A stretch of 64,000 nucleotides of DNA from the NCBI GenBank assembly GCA_030041985.1, contig JASIAM010000221.1, positions 1-64,000 of the forward strand, given 5' to 3'. Shown piece by piece: positions 42,172 through 51,811 of the stretch; the stretch's first letter is position 1; each line of letters begins with the position of its first letter. The stretch comes from Bryobacteraceae bacterium (GTDB lineage: Bacteria; Acidobacteriota; Terriglobia; Bryobacterales; Bryobacteraceae). The notes under the pieces were generated by a model, which saw nothing but the letters and a program-made list of their open reading frames with translations, was not told the origin of the DNA and made no database searches. Made by a program: the position numbers and the translations under genes.

Positions 42172-43478
42172 AGTCCGTAGAGGTGGCGCGCATTGTCGCG
42201 GAGAACCATGCGGGCGAGCTCGCGCGCACGGTCCCGGCTGATTTCGCCATCCCGCAGCATTCCGGTCAATGCGATGGCCAGCGCTTGCCTCCCATTATGC
42301 GCAGCGATCCAGCCGGATTCCTCCCAGCCCAACTGGTCCGAATAGGGGTAAGCGTCCGTGCCGAACAAAACCTTCTCGGGTACCCATTCCAGCCACTCCC
42401 GCATGTCCGCGGCCAGCGCAGCGGGGGTTCGCAGCAGGTCCTGCATGGAGAAATCAAGATAAGCATTGGGGCGCTCAAGCAGCGCCGTGATTTCCCGCGT
42501 GAATGGCCAGCCGCCATGCAGCATCACGAAACGCGTCCTGCGCAGGCCGGGATCTTCGAGCACCGGTTCGAGCAGCAGCGGATTGGCGCCCGCAATATCA
42601 AAATAGCTTCCCGCGCCCGCAGCGCAATGGATGTGCACGGCCATTCCCAGCCTGCCGCATTCCGCCGCGATGTAGCGAAACAAAAAATCCTGTAACTGTT
42701 TGTATTCGCCATCCGGAGGCGCCCCGCGGGATCGAAACTGGCTATAGATACGCGCGGCCGTAGCCTGGTCCACGGGATCAAACGCGAGCGATCGCAGATA
42801 GGCGGCCTCGAACTTCTCGGCTATGGCCCCGCCCTGCTTGTGCCGTTCGAGCGTTGGAGTCACCACGCGGGAAAGGTAATCGGCTAGCGTGGGCGGCAGC
42901 GTGCGCGCGCCGGCTTGCTGGAGGTAACGCCCGCGCAGCGCGTCTTCGAGCGCAAAGAATGCCTTGCGATCGGAATTGCGCGCGGCCAGGCGGGAGTTCT
43001 CGAGCGGAAAGATCAGCGCGTCTACATACGGCACCCAGCGGAATCGCGGCGCTTGAATGCTATTACCCATCGCCACACGATTGGCGAGCATTACTTCGAC
43101 ACCCATTTGGTTGAGCACCCAGGCCGGGTAGTCATCGCCCTCTTTTTTTATGACCGCCTGCTTGCTGGCAGAGCCGTAAAGCTGTTTGTGCGCTTCGAGC
43201 ACAGCCGGTGCGTTGGGCCGCAGAATCAGCGGATCGGAAGAGGGTTCCATGTTATCCACCGGCAAAGCGTCGAATTCGCGGTCCGGTGGACCATTCCAGA
43301 CGGGGCGCACCGGATGCGCGTGATTATCGATCGCGCGAATGCTTTGAATGCCGGCCAGAATCGAGGGATCGGTAGCGCTCTCCGCCGCCGGCCGCGGCTG
43401 GTAAAGAGACAGCCCCGCTGGCCGCTGACAGCCCGGCAACAACAGCAGGACGGCGCAAACTGCCCACAAGCTTTTCAT
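42168..43478 (-). CDS. Lipoprotein amidohydrolase (metal-dependent hydrolase, amidohydrolase-2 type)
   Basis: 436 residues from the ATG at 43478, which opens a lipoprotein signal peptide ending LLLLPGC (C17 as lipidation site); an earlier in-frame ATG would spoil it. The TIM-barrel metal ligands are in DNHAHP, VHIHCAAG, MLHGGWPF and FGTDAYPYS. The family includes uronate isomerase-like and decarboxylase-like enzymes; the reaction cannot be specified. The mature protein should sit on the periplasmic side of a membrane. GTACAAT eight bases before the ATG points to a near-leaderless transcript. Confidence 0.85.
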   Translation of the reverse strand: MKSLWAVCAVLLLLPGCQRPAGLSLYQPRPAAESATDPSILAGIQSIRAIDNHAHPVRPVWNGPPDREFDALPVDNMEPSSDPLILRPNAPAVLEAHKQLYGSASKQAVIKKEGDDYPAWVLNQMGVEVMLANRVAMGNSIQAPRFRWVPYVDALIFPLENSRLAARNSDRKAFFALEDALRGRYLQQAGARTLPPTLADYLSRVVTPTLERHKQGGAIAEKFEAAYLRSLAFDPVDQATAARIYSQFRSRGAPPDGEYKQLQDFLFRYIAAECGRLGMAVHIHCAAGAGSYFDIAGANPLLLEPVLEDPGLRRTRFVMLHGGWPFTREITALLERPNAYLDFSMQDLLRTPAALAADMREWLEWVPEKVLFGTDAYPYSDQLGWEESGWIAAHNGRQALAIALTGMLRDGEISRDRARELARMVLRDNARHLYGL

Positions 43479-43486
43479 TCGAGAGC

Positions 43487-43492
43487 ATTGTA
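43487..43492 (-). promoter_or_regulatory. -10-like TACAAT 8 nt before the amidohydrolase ATG
   Basis: On the minus strand GTACAAT lies eight bases upstream of the ATG at 43478, inside the 29-bp divergent gap to the methyltransferase gene. Confidence 0.4.
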
Positions 43493-43507
43493 CGCGAAAA
43501 TCATCGC

Positions 43508-44392
43508 ATGACACTCACTCGTCATCTGCCGCTCGAAGTGGTTCGGTTGTGTTATGCGGAAGACGTTCGTTCGCGCGCCAACATACCCGCGGGCCGCCTG
43601 GCGCAGGCCTTTGCCACGGTACCCAGGGAGCGCTATCTTGGCGGCGGCCCATGGGACGTATTCCGGCTGGGCGATTACATCACCACCGAAGATGATGACC
43701 CGCGCCACCTGTATCATGACGAACTGGTGGCTTTGGACCGGTCCCGCTGGCTGAATAACGGCCAACCTTCCGCCCTGGCCGCATGGTTCCAACTTCTCGA
43801 TCTCGAGCCCGGCAATCGCGTGTATCATGCTGGTTGCGGCGTGGGATACTACACCGCGATTTTGGCCGAAGTGGTCGGCCCGAGCGGCAATGTATTAGCC
43901 GTGGAGATCGATCCGGAACTGGCCAAGCGCGCGCATGTCAACCTGGCTCATCTGCGCAACGTCAGGGTAGTGGCAGCCGATGCCATCACCTACGATCCCG
44001 GAGAGTGCGACGCCATTTTCATCAACGCCGGCGTCACGCACCCGCAACCTTTATGGCTCGATCGCCTCAGGCCCAATGGCCGCCTGATGGCGCCGATGAC
44101 CGTGGTCCAGCCGGCGCCCTACGACCCCAAAGGCGTCATGGGCACGGGCCACATGCTGCTGGTGCGGCACGTTCACGAAAATTACCCGGCTTCGTTTGAA
44201 TCGATAGTAGGCATTTACTCGAGCCCGACTGGCCGGGATCCGGCGTTCAACGCGATGCTCGGCAAACTGTTCCAGGAAACAATCCTAGGAAAACGCGCGG
44301 ACATCCGTAGCGTGCGCCGCGACCCGCACCAGCCGGCAGAAACCTGCTGGCTGCACGGCGAGGGGTTTTGTTTATCGACAGAAGCACCTTAG
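43508..44392 (+). CDS. Protein-L-isoaspartate O-methyltransferase-like protein
   Basis: 294 residues. The PCMT-type layout is visible: an N-terminal helical part with VPRERYLG, then WLNNGQPSALAAWFQLLDL and SAM motif I with HAGCGVGYYTAILAEVVG. VEIDPELA marks the end of strand 2, followed by DAIFINAGVTHP and LRPNGRLMAPM. It is longer than classical PCMT (about 210) owing to a C-terminal extension. It may repair isoaspartyl residues, but divergent members methylate other substrates. It is divergent from the amidohydrolase with a 29-bp gap. Confidence 0.82.
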   Translation: MTLTRHLPLEVVRLCYAEDVRSRANIPAGRLAQAFATVPRERYLGGGPWDVFRLGDYITTEDDDPRHLYHDELVALDRSRWLNNGQPSALAAWFQLLDLEPGNRVYHAGCGVGYYTAILAEVVGPSGNVLAVEIDPELAKRAHVNLAHLRNVRVVAADAITYDPGECDAIFINAGVTHPQPLWLDRLRPNGRLMAPMTVVQPAPYDPKGVMGTGHMLLVRHVHENYPASFESIVGIYSSPTGRDPAFNAMLGKLFQETILGKRADIRSVRRDPHQPAETCWLHGEGFCLSTEAP

Positions 44393-44771
44393 CCGGGACT
44401 CGCCGCTTCCTCAAAGCCACCCAATACCTGCCGATATGTTCTTTTGATGAACCCGGTCAGCATATTGTCTTTTAGCTCGGCGCTGTGTAGTGCGGCCGGC
44501 AGCAGTTGAAGTTCGCCGGCGCGCCCGGCCGGGGCGCAGGCTAATTCGGGAGATTCGAACCCGCAAGATGTAGTTTCCCTCAGTGCGGCCGCCGGTTCCA
44601 GCGCCACGGGAAGCACCGGGACAGCGAGCCGAAAAAACGCCACCGCTTCCGAGAGTCAGAAAGGGCAGCTTGTCGACCTGATGGCCTGATGATGATTACT
44701 TTCTCTGCTTCTCGTGCAGCGCCGTGGAAACGGGTTGTCGGAAATGCTCGTAGTGCGTCAAAATCTAACCT
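44393..44771. other. 379-bp gap without a supported gene
   Basis: Short open frames occur on both strands but none has a ribosome site, family motif or sensible context. A minus-strand frame ending near 44389 has an amphipathic stretch (DNMLTGFIKRTYRQVLGGFE) that may be a remnant. No terminator or repeat is obvious. Confidence 0.4.
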
Positions 44772-45284
44772 ATGGTTGATGTTGCGGAACCTTGGCTTCG
44801 CGGCCCGATTTCCGGGGTGGACCCTCTGCTGGCGCCGCTGCTTTATGCCTTCGAGCACGCCCGCGAAGATCTCAGCCGTTGGGCCGGCGACCTTACTCCA
44901 GCGCAGATTTGGAAGAAGCCGTATGGCTTTGGTTCCGTTGGATTCCATATCGTTCATATTGGCGGCAGCACGGATCGTCTCTTGACTTATCTGCAGGCGT
45001 GCGATCTTACCAAAGAACAAATGGCCGCTCTGGCGTCGGAGCAGGAGACGAGAGAGCAAGGCGCCGCGGAACTGCTGCGAGAATTAGACCGCGTGTTTGA
45101 AAGAGCGGAAGCAGTGGTTCGGGCCATTGACCCTGCGACTCTCCGCGAACCGCGCTGGGTGGGAAGGAAGCGATTGCCTACTACGGTTATCGGCCTGTTG
45201 ACGCACATCGCAGAGCACACCATGCGGCACGTCGGGGAGGCGATCAGCGCGGCCAAACTGGCCGTACAAGCGGACAGGCATTGA
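44772..45284 (+). CDS. DinB-family protein
   Basis: 170 residues forming the DinB/YfiT four-helix bundle: LLAPLLYAFEHAREDLSRWA, IWKKPYGFGSVGFHIVHIGG, and the final helix HIAEHTMRHVGEAI. The metal-binding triad is probably H in GFHIVHI plus the two histidines of HIAEHTMRHVG. Members are metal-dependent thiol transferases or unknown stress proteins; there is no specific substrate to name. It converges on the cytochrome c-like gene with ten bases between stops. Confidence 0.85.
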   Translation: MVDVAEPWLRGPISGVDPLLAPLLYAFEHAREDLSRWAGDLTPAQIWKKPYGFGSVGFHIVHIGGSTDRLLTYLQACDLTKEQMAALASEQETREQGAAELLRELDRVFERAEAVVRAIDPATLREPRWVGRKRLPTTVIGLLTHIAEHTMRHVGEAISAAKLAVQADRH

Positions 45285-45294
45285 TATTACGGCT

Positions 45295-46602
45295 TTAATG
45301 CACCGTTTCCTTGGTGACCACCTTAGCTGGATCGGCGTGCGGATCTACCATCACTCCCACCCACGCAAAAATCATTTCATCCCAGCTTTGTTCGCCCCAG
45401 CGGACCGCCTTCGCCGGATCGGGATTGTACTTATTAGCGGCCGAATTATCCCAGTGCGCGGTGAGTTCCACTTGCGTGCCCTTAGGCAAAAGGCGCGTCT
45501 TTTGTTCAAAGTAGATGAGCTGCCAGCCGAAGTCGTAGTGCGGCACGCTAACCAGAGTTTCCGATTCTCCGGTAGGGTACTTCAGTTGGATCGCCATATC
45601 TTTGCCGCGCAGATGCATGTGCGGCTGCGAGTAGATCAGTTCCACCGGCTCATTGAAAGTCGCTAACGCATGGGCTTCGCAATTGGGGTCGCCGGGCGGA
45701 ATTACGAAGGTGTCGTCGTACACCGGCACGGTCAGCAGACGCTTTTGCGGCGGCTCCTTCGCCAGGACGAAACCGACCTTGGTTTGATCCACAGCTTCGG
45801 TGCCGTTAGCCGTGTAGTGCATTTCGAAGACTATATCCGAGCCGGCCGGAATCAGCTTGGCGGCCTTGTGCCCGCGGTCGAAATAGCTTTGGGTTTGTGT
45901 TCCCGGCACATAACCGAGGAGCCACTCATTGGCGACGCTGACATTCGGGTCGACGGGAGCGGGCGGCGCTGCCTCACCGTTACTGCCCGGCGGTATGTAC
46001 GCTTCGCCCGGTTTGGCATCCTTCATCCACTGCGAACCGGGAGGCCGCACGTGGACGCTGGCATGATGCACGACGGCGCGATTCCCCGGCCGCACCTCCG
46101 CGTCGATAACCCAGGTGTCTTTAGTAAAGCCCGTCGGAACCACAAAGTACGTGTAGAGCACCGTCCCTTTGGCTGGCACGCGATAAGGTTTGGGCATCGA
46201 AAAAACCACATCCGGTTTGATGTTCCAGCCATCCGTCCACGCGACAGGCGCAGGCTTATCCTTAGCGGCTCCTTCGAGCGCGCCTCCATCGACCCAAGCC
46301 GCAATCGTGCGGATATCGGCATCGCTCAAGCGGCGGTCGTTGGCAAAGTGGCCGTATTGGGGATCCGCAAACCAGGGCGGCATCTTGCGTGTGAGCACCG
46401 CCGTTTTGATCGCCTTCGCCCAAGGGCGCGTGCTCTCGTAGGTGAGGAACGAGGAAGGGCCGATCTCGCCCGGCCGGTGGCATACCTGGCAGTTCTGCTG
46501 CAGGATCGGCAGCACATCTCTATTAAACGTCACGTTCGCCGAAGCGGCAGATAATGCCCCGGTGGTAATTGCCAGTATCGTTCCGGCCAGCAGGTGTCGC
46601 AT
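45295..46602 (-). CDS. Secreted cytochrome c fused to a copper type II monooxygenase-like domain
   Basis: 435 residues with a signal peptide (about 1-22). A single c-type heme site is C38-QV-C41-H42, with M74 in RKMPPWF as the likely sixth ligand. The rest resembles the ascorbate-dependent copper monooxygenase (PHM/DBH) fold: H179, H180 and H184 in VHHASVH, H262 in MHYTANG, and H328/H330 in PHMHLRG. Together they suggest a periplasmic redox enzyme in which the heme donates electrons to copper. The class is common in Acidobacteriota and Planctomycetes, but its substrate is unknown. GGAGG precedes the ATG. Confidence 0.8.
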   Translation of the reverse strand: MRHLLAGTILAITTGALSAASANVTFNRDVLPILQQNCQVCHRPGEIGPSSFLTYESTRPWAKAIKTAVLTRKMPPWFADPQYGHFANDRRLSDADIRTIAAWVDGGALEGAAKDKPAPVAWTDGWNIKPDVVFSMPKPYRVPAKGTVLYTYFVVPTGFTKDTWVIDAEVRPGNRAVVHHASVHVRPPGSQWMKDAKPGEAYIPPGSNGEAAPPAPVDPNVSVANEWLLGYVPGTQTQSYFDRGHKAAKLIPAGSDIVFEMHYTANGTEAVDQTKVGFVLAKEPPQKRLLTVPVYDDTFVIPPGDPNCEAHALATFNEPVELIYSQPHMHLRGKDMAIQLKYPTGESETLVSVPHYDFGWQLIYFEQKTRLLPKGTQVELTAHWDNSAANKYNPDPAKAVRWGEQSWDEMIFAWVGVMVDPHADPAKVVTKETVH

Positions 46603-46987
46603 GCCGAATCCTCCGAGAAAATTGCCACTACAATACCACAGTCTACCGAGCCGCCGATAAGTTGCATGTGACCCTGGTGCGCGACATTAGAAGTGCCTGA
46701 CGCGGGCACCGTCAGAACCAGGAAATCAGGGAATGTGGAATGGCGCGGCGAGCGAGCTATGGCCGGCTCCACGTTGGTGCGTTTCTGCCCGCGTAGAAGT
46801 ATGGCTCCGGTCCTGGCGATCATGCGATTGATGGCGGCAGCTTCGCAAGCAGTGCCGGCATCTACCGAAATTTTGGCACCTGCCGGCTCCGCGGCTCTGC
46901 CAACCGCCCCACCAGAAACTAACGCCTTTAAAATGAGTAATCCCCATTTGGCTATGTACTTGCGCTTGCGCAACCCCGAAGAGGTAA
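46603..46987. other. 385-bp gap without a supported gene
   Basis: It lies between the divergent cytochrome c-like gene and the STAS/efflux operon, so it should hold promoters for both. A TATTGT on the minus strand about 30 bp before the cytochrome ATG is a possible -10. An open frame from 46693 overlaps the STAS gene in another frame and lacks any family signature. Confidence 0.4.
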
Positions 46988-47347
46988 ATGCCAATGCTTC
47001 GGGTTTCTTACTCCGAAAGCGCCGAGGGACAACGTTGGAGTCTCTGCGGCCGCCTCGCCGGTCCATGGGTTGGCGAGTTGCGCTCGTGTTGGGGGCAAGC
47101 CCGGGAACGGGCGCCGCTCGCGCACGCGATTGTAGATCTGAAAGATGTCGTGTTCATCGATGAAGCCGGCGAACAGTTGCTCGCTGAAATGGAGAGCGCG
47201 GGCGCGCAACTGGTCGCCGCCGGAGTGGAAAACCAGCACGTCATCGCATCGTTAAAGAATGGTTCCGGCCGTCCGCTGCGGCGCTGGCTTGAAGGCCTTT
47301 GCGGAAATCGCCCGGAAGGGGAACAAGCACGCCAAAAGGACAAGTGA
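46988..47347 (+). CDS. STAS-domain protein (anti-sigma factor antagonist-like)
   Basis: 119 residues. The STAS pattern is visible: WSLCGRLAGPWVGEL for the first strand-helix, IVDLKDVVFIDEAGEQLLAE for the central strand and helix, and LVAAGVENQHVI. At the position of the usual phosphorylatable Ser/Thr (D-S/T-G) the sequence reads IDEAG, so phospho-switching may be lost. The C-terminal tail is basic. It ends two bases before the efflux adaptor gene, so it may tune efflux expression or activity, which is inferred. Confidence 0.68.
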   Translation: MPMLRVSYSESAEGQRWSLCGRLAGPWVGELRSCWGQARERAPLAHAIVDLKDVVFIDEAGEQLLAEMESAGAQLVAAGVENQHVIASLKNGSGRPLRRWLEGLCGNRPEGEQARQKDK

Positions 47348-47349
47348 AC

Positions 47350-48591
47350 ATGAAACGAAATCATCTGATTGCTGTGTGCGCGGCCCTCGTGGCAATCGCG
47401 GCTATCGCCATCGTCTTAAGCCGGCCGAAAAGCACCGCTGCGGCCAAGCCCGAGCAGGCGCCTACGGTCCAGGTAGCCGAAGTCATCGAGCGCGATTTGC
47501 CGATTGAGCGTGAATGGGTCGGCACTCTGGACGGCCTGGTCAATGCAGCCATTCGGGCCCAGGTCACCGGTTATTTGCTCCGTCAGGACTACAAGGAAGG
47601 CTCCCTCGTCCGCAAGGGGCAACTGCTTTTCGAAATCGATCCGCGGCCCTTTCAGGCGGCGGTGGACCAGGCTCAGGGGCAACTAGCCCAAGCCCGTGCA
47701 CAACTGGCCCAGGCTAAAGCCGGCCTCACCCAGGCGCAAGCCCAGGTTGTCACTGCCCAAGCCAATCAGCGCAGGGCACAACTCGATGAAGATCGCTATA
47801 TCCCTCTAGCCAAGCAGCAGGCTGTTACGCAGCAGGATTTGGACAATGCCCGCGAGACGAATTCGGCTCAAAAGGCGACAGTCGCCGCGGCCAAAGCCCA
47901 GATCGAGACCTCGCAAGCGCAGATTGAAGCCGCCGGCGCTGGCGTGGAAGCGGCCCAGGCGGCACTCGAAACGGCTGAGGTAAATCTCGGCTTCACCAAG
48001 CTGACATCTCCCATCGATGGTATCGCCGGCGTTGCCACCATTCAGGTCGGCAACCTCGTCGGTCCCGCGGGTAATGCGATCACCACCGTGTCCACGCTCG
48101 ATCCTATCAAAGCCAACTTCACCGTCAGCGAGCAGGAATATCTCGCCCTCGCGCGTGCCGATGCGCTCCATAAGTTGCAGCTTCACGTCATTCTGGCCGA
48201 TGGCTCCGTCCATCCGCGGCCGGGACGATTCTCCTTTGCCGATCGCCAGGTGGACCCGGCCACCGGCGCAATCCAACTAACGGGCCTCTTTCCCAATCCC
48301 GGTAACATTCTTCGTCCCGGGCAGTACGCCAAGGTGCGCGCGGAGACCGGCATCGACCGAGGCGCTTTACTCGTTCCGCAATCCGCGGTAACCGAGCTGC
48401 AAGGCAGCTACCAAGTGCAAACGGTGGGATCCGATAACCGCGTGGCCACTCACACGGTCCAGGTCGGAGACCGCGTCGGCACTTTGTGGGCGATTAACCA
48501 GGGGTTGAAGCTGGGCGACCGCGTGGTGGTCCAAGGTCAATCCGTAAGGCCGGGCACCCTGGTAGCTCCCCAGCCCTTCCAAGGCAATTAG
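47350..48591 (+). CDS. RND efflux periplasmic adaptor (membrane fusion protein)
   Basis: 413 residues from the ATG at 47350 with AAGGAC upstream; an upstream in-frame ATG overlaps the STAS gene. An N-terminal hydrophobic anchor (about 7-24) is followed by a lipoyl half (GYLLRQDYKEGSLVRKGQLL), a long Gln/Ala coiled coil (about 105-210), the second lipoyl half (LGFTKLTSPIDGIAG), a beta barrel (DPIKANFTVSEQEYLALAR) and a membrane-proximal domain. It would bridge the RND pump and the outer-membrane channel encoded next. Confidence 0.92.
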   Translation: MKRNHLIAVCAALVAIAAIAIVLSRPKSTAAAKPEQAPTVQVAEVIERDLPIEREWVGTLDGLVNAAIRAQVTGYLLRQDYKEGSLVRKGQLLFEIDPRPFQAAVDQAQGQLAQARAQLAQAKAGLTQAQAQVVTAQANQRRAQLDEDRYIPLAKQQAVTQQDLDNARETNSAQKATVAAAKAQIETSQAQIEAAGAGVEAAQAALETAEVNLGFTKLTSPIDGIAGVATIQVGNLVGPAGNAITTVSTLDPIKANFTVSEQEYLALARADALHKLQLHVILADGSVHPRPGRFSFADRQVDPATGAIQLTGLFPNPGNILRPGQYAKVRAETGIDRGALLVPQSAVTELQGSYQVQTVGSDNRVATHTVQVGDRVGTLWAINQGLKLGDRVVVQGQSVRPGTLVAPQPFQGN

Positions 48592-48606
48592 AGGACGTCG
48601 AAAACC

Positions 48607-51600
48607 ATGTCTAATTTTTTTATCAAGCGCCCCATCGTCGCGATGGTCATCGCCATCCTCACCGTAATCGTAGGCGTCATCATGATCGTGGCTTTGCCGG
48701 TGGCGCAGTTCCCCAACATCGTCCCGCCGGAAATCCGCGTGCAAGCCACCTACGTGGGCGCTGACGCCACTGCCCTCGAGCAGGCCATCGCCACGCCCAT
48801 CGAACAGCAGATCACCGGCGTCGACAACCTGAGTTACATGTACTCCGTCAACGCGACCAATTCCGCCTCAACTACTTTATTCGCCGATTTCGATCTCAAA
48901 ACCGATCCCAACATGGACCTTATCCTCACACAGTCGCGCGAGCAACTCGCTTCGGGGCAGCTCCCGCCGGAGGTAAACGCTTACGGGGTCACGATCCGCA
49001 AGTCCACCACCGCTCCTCTCATGCTGATCGGTCTATTCTCGCCGCATGGCACTCGCGACGCTACCTTTCTGGCCAATTACGCCTATATCAATCTCAACGA
49101 TCCCATTGGCCGCTCCTACGGCGTAGGGCAAACCAACGTCTTCGGAGCCGGCCAGTACGCCATGCGGCTCTGGGTAAAACCCGATCAGCTCGCGAAGTTG
49201 GGCATCACGGTCACCGATATCATCAACGCTATCCAGGCGCAGAACACCATCAACCCGGCCGGCCAGGTGGGCGGCGAACCCGCTCCCGCCAACCAGCAGT
49301 TCACTTACGCGGTCCTGGCGCAAGGCCGGCTCACCTCGCCGGAACAATTCGGGGATATCGTGGTCCGCGAGGCCCCCAATGGTGGAATCGTGCGGGTAAA
49401 AGATGTCGCGCGCGTCGAACTGGGCGCGCAGAACTACAGCGTCATCGGGCGCCTCAATGGCAAGCCTAGCGCCATTATCCCGGTCTATCAATTGCCCGGA
49501 TCGAATGCTGTGCAAACGGTCGACGGCGTCCGCAAGCTGATGGCCCAGATGAAAAAGCGCTTCCCTGAGGACGTCGATTACGCCATCTCGCTCGATCAGA
49601 CGCGACCGGTCACTGAAGGCATGAGGGAGATCGGTGAAACTCTGGGTATCGCCATCGTATTGGTCATCCTGGTCGTCTACCTCTTCCTGCAGGACTGGCG
49701 CGCCACCTTGATCCCCATGCTGGCCGTGCCCGTTTCGCTCGTCGGCACCTTCGTGCTCTTTCCGCTGTTCGGCTTCTCCATCAATACGCTGTCCATGTTA
49801 GGTTTGGTGCTCGCCATTGGCCTCGTGGTCGATGACGCCATTGTGGTTGTCGAAGGCGTGCAGCGCCACATCGAAGAAGGCTTGGCTCCTAAGCAGGCGG
49901 CTCAAAAAGCCATGTCAGAACTTTCGGGGCCCGTCGTCGGTATCGCTCTCGTCCTGGCGTCCGTGTTCGTGCCCACCGCTTTCATCCCGGGCATTACCGG
50001 AAGGCTGTATCAACAGTTCGCGCTCACCATCGCCATCTCCGTAGTCATCTCTGCCTTTAACGCGCTCTCGCTCAGCCCCGCACTGGCCGGTATGCTGCTG
50101 CGCGCCAAGCCCGAGAAGCAAAGCCGCGGACCGCTGGCCAGATTCTTCGGTGTCTTCAATCGCTATTGGGAGAGTAGCACGCACGGGTTTGTCCGCTGGT
50201 CGGGCGCTGTGATTCGCAAGGGCGCTCTCGTGTTTCTGCTGTTGGCTGTCTGCGGCGCAGGTGCGGTTTTCGTTGTCGGCCACCTGCCCTCCAGCTTCCT
50301 GCCTGATGAAGACCAGGGCTACATCTACGCGAGCCTGCAGCTTCCCGTGGCATCATCCATGGAGCGCACCGACGCGGCCGCCAGGCAAGTAGAGAAAATT
50401 CTCGCCAACACGCCTGGCGTTGCCTACACCACCACCGTAATCGGCTTCAACCTGCTCAGTTTCGCCCAGACCACATACAATGCCTTCTTCTTCGTTACTT
50501 TCAAACCTTGGGGCGATCGCCAAACGCGCGCAGAGCAGTATCAATCCATTAAGGACACCTTGAACCGTGAACTCGGCAAACTGCCGCAAGGAACGGTTTT
50601 CACGTTCGCGCCGCCCGCTATCCCCGGCGTCGGCACCACCGGCGGATTTCAGTTCGTCCTCGAAGACCGTGCCGGCAAGGATGTGAAATTCCTGTCCGAT
50701 AACTTGGACAAATTCCTCGCGGCCGCCCGCAAGCGCCCCGAAATCGGCTCTATCAGCACTACCTTCCTGCCCAGCGTGCCGCAGCGCTTCATTCAGGTCG
50801 ATCGTGACAAAGTTCTGAAGCAAGGCGTCTCCATAGGCGATGTCTATCAAACCATTCAGGCGTACATGGGCGGACTGTTCATCAATTACTTCAACGATTT
50901 CGGCCGTACCTGGCAGGTATATGTCGAGGCCGAGGCTCCTTACCGCGCGACCACTCAGAACCTCGACCAGTTCTATGTGCGCAACAACCAGGGTCAAGCC
51001 GTGCCCCTTTCTTCGCTGGCGCATTTCGAGACCCGCACAGGTCCCGAATTCACTCTGCGTTACAACGAATATCGCGGCGCGCAGATCAACGGTAACGCGG
51101 CCTCCGGCTACAGCTCGGACCAGGCCACCGCCGCTCTCGAAGAAGTCTTTCAACAAACCATGCCCCCCGAAATGGGTTTCGATTACATGGGCATGTCGTA
51201 TCAGGAGCAGAAGGCGCGCCAGGGCGTGCCCTCCTGGGTCATCTTCGGTTTTGCCCTGATCTTCGTGTTTCTGATTCTGGCGGCGCTCTACGAAAGCTGG
51301 TCGCTGCCCTGGAGCGTGCTACTCAGCACCCCCGTGGCGGTCTTCGGCGCTATCCTCGCGCTCTGGCTGCGGAGGGTTGTTCTCTTGGCGTTCCTGCCCA
51401 AGTACATGGTGCAGATCGAAAACGACGTCTACATGCAAATCGGCCTGGTGATGCTGATTGGCCTGGGCGCGAAGAACTCCATCCTGATCGTCGCCTTCGC
51501 TAAAGAGGAGTACGAGCGGGGCCGGCCTCTGGTCGAAGCCGCTCTCGACGCGGCCAGGCTTCGCTTCCGGCCCCTCATGATGACAGCGCTCGCGTTCATC

Positions 51601-51810
51601 GTCGGATGCATACCGCTCTGGATCGCTTCCGGCGCGGGCTCGGTCGCTCGTCAAATCATCGGGACCACGGTCATCGGAGGCATGCTAGCGGAGACCTTCA
51701 TCGGCAGGTTCTTCGTGCCCGCCATTTTCACGGAAGTTGAGAAGCTTTCGGGCGCCAAGGCCCCCAATGCCGGGATGGACCCCTTGCCCTCACCCGCTCA
51801 AGGAGACTGA
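48607..51810 (+). CDS. RND multidrug efflux pump, inner-membrane subunit (HAE1/AcrB type)
   Basis: 1067 residues, slightly longer than AcrB. It starts SNFFIKRPIVAMVIAI, diagnostic of HAE1 pumps. TM4 carries the proton-relay aspartates in GLVVDDAIVVVEGVQ and TM10 the lysine in GLGAKNSILIVAFAKEE. The two large periplasmic loops and twelve helices are intact. It would export hydrophobic or amphiphilic drugs by proton antiport as a trimer. It lies between adaptor and channel genes, in the standard operon order. Confidence 0.95.
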   Translation: MSNFFIKRPIVAMVIAILTVIVGVIMIVALPVAQFPNIVPPEIRVQATYVGADATALEQAIATPIEQQITGVDNLSYMYSVNATNSASTTLFADFDLKTDPNMDLILTQSREQLASGQLPPEVNAYGVTIRKSTTAPLMLIGLFSPHGTRDATFLANYAYINLNDPIGRSYGVGQTNVFGAGQYAMRLWVKPDQLAKLGITVTDIINAIQAQNTINPAGQVGGEPAPANQQFTYAVLAQGRLTSPEQFGDIVVREAPNGGIVRVKDVARVELGAQNYSVIGRLNGKPSAIIPVYQLPGSNAVQTVDGVRKLMAQMKKRFPEDVDYAISLDQTRPVTEGMREIGETLGIAIVLVILVVYLFLQDWRATLIPMLAVPVSLVGTFVLFPLFGFSINTLSMLGLVLAIGLVVDDAIVVVEGVQRHIEEGLAPKQAAQKAMSELSGPVVGIALVLASVFVPTAFIPGITGRLYQQFALTIAISVVISAFNALSLSPALAGMLLRAKPEKQSRGPLARFFGVFNRYWESSTHGFVRWSGAVIRKGALVFLLLAVCGAGAVFVVGHLPSSFLPDEDQGYIYASLQLPVASSMERTDAAARQVEKILANTPGVAYTTTVIGFNLLSFAQTTYNAFFFVTFKPWGDRQTRAEQYQSIKDTLNRELGKLPQGTVFTFAPPAIPGVGTTGGFQFVLEDRAGKDVKFLSDNLDKFLAAARKRPEIGSISTTFLPSVPQRFIQVDRDKVLKQGVSIGDVYQTIQAYMGGLFINYFNDFGRTWQVYVEAEAPYRATTQNLDQFYVRNNQGQAVPLSSLAHFETRTGPEFTLRYNEYRGAQINGNAASGYSSDQATAALEEVFQQTMPPEMGFDYMGMSYQEQKARQGVPSWVIFGFALIFVFLILAALYESWSLPWSVLLSTPVAVFGAILALWLRRVVLLAFLPKYMVQIENDVYMQIGLVMLIGLGAKNSILIVAFAKEEYERGRPLVEAALDAARLRFRPLMMTALAFIVGCIPLWIASGAGSVARQIIGTTVIGGMLAETFIGRFFVPAIFTEVEKLSGAKAPNAGMDPLPSPAQGD

Positions 51811-51811
51811 C

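Noticed and set aside
44389-45059. Minus-strand frames opposite and before the DinB gene
   Set aside because: The part opposite DinB is a shadow; the rest lacks a start with a ribosome site or any motif.
46693-47163. 156-codon frame overlapping the STAS gene
   Set aside because: No homologous motif, and the overlapping STAS frame has clear domain features.
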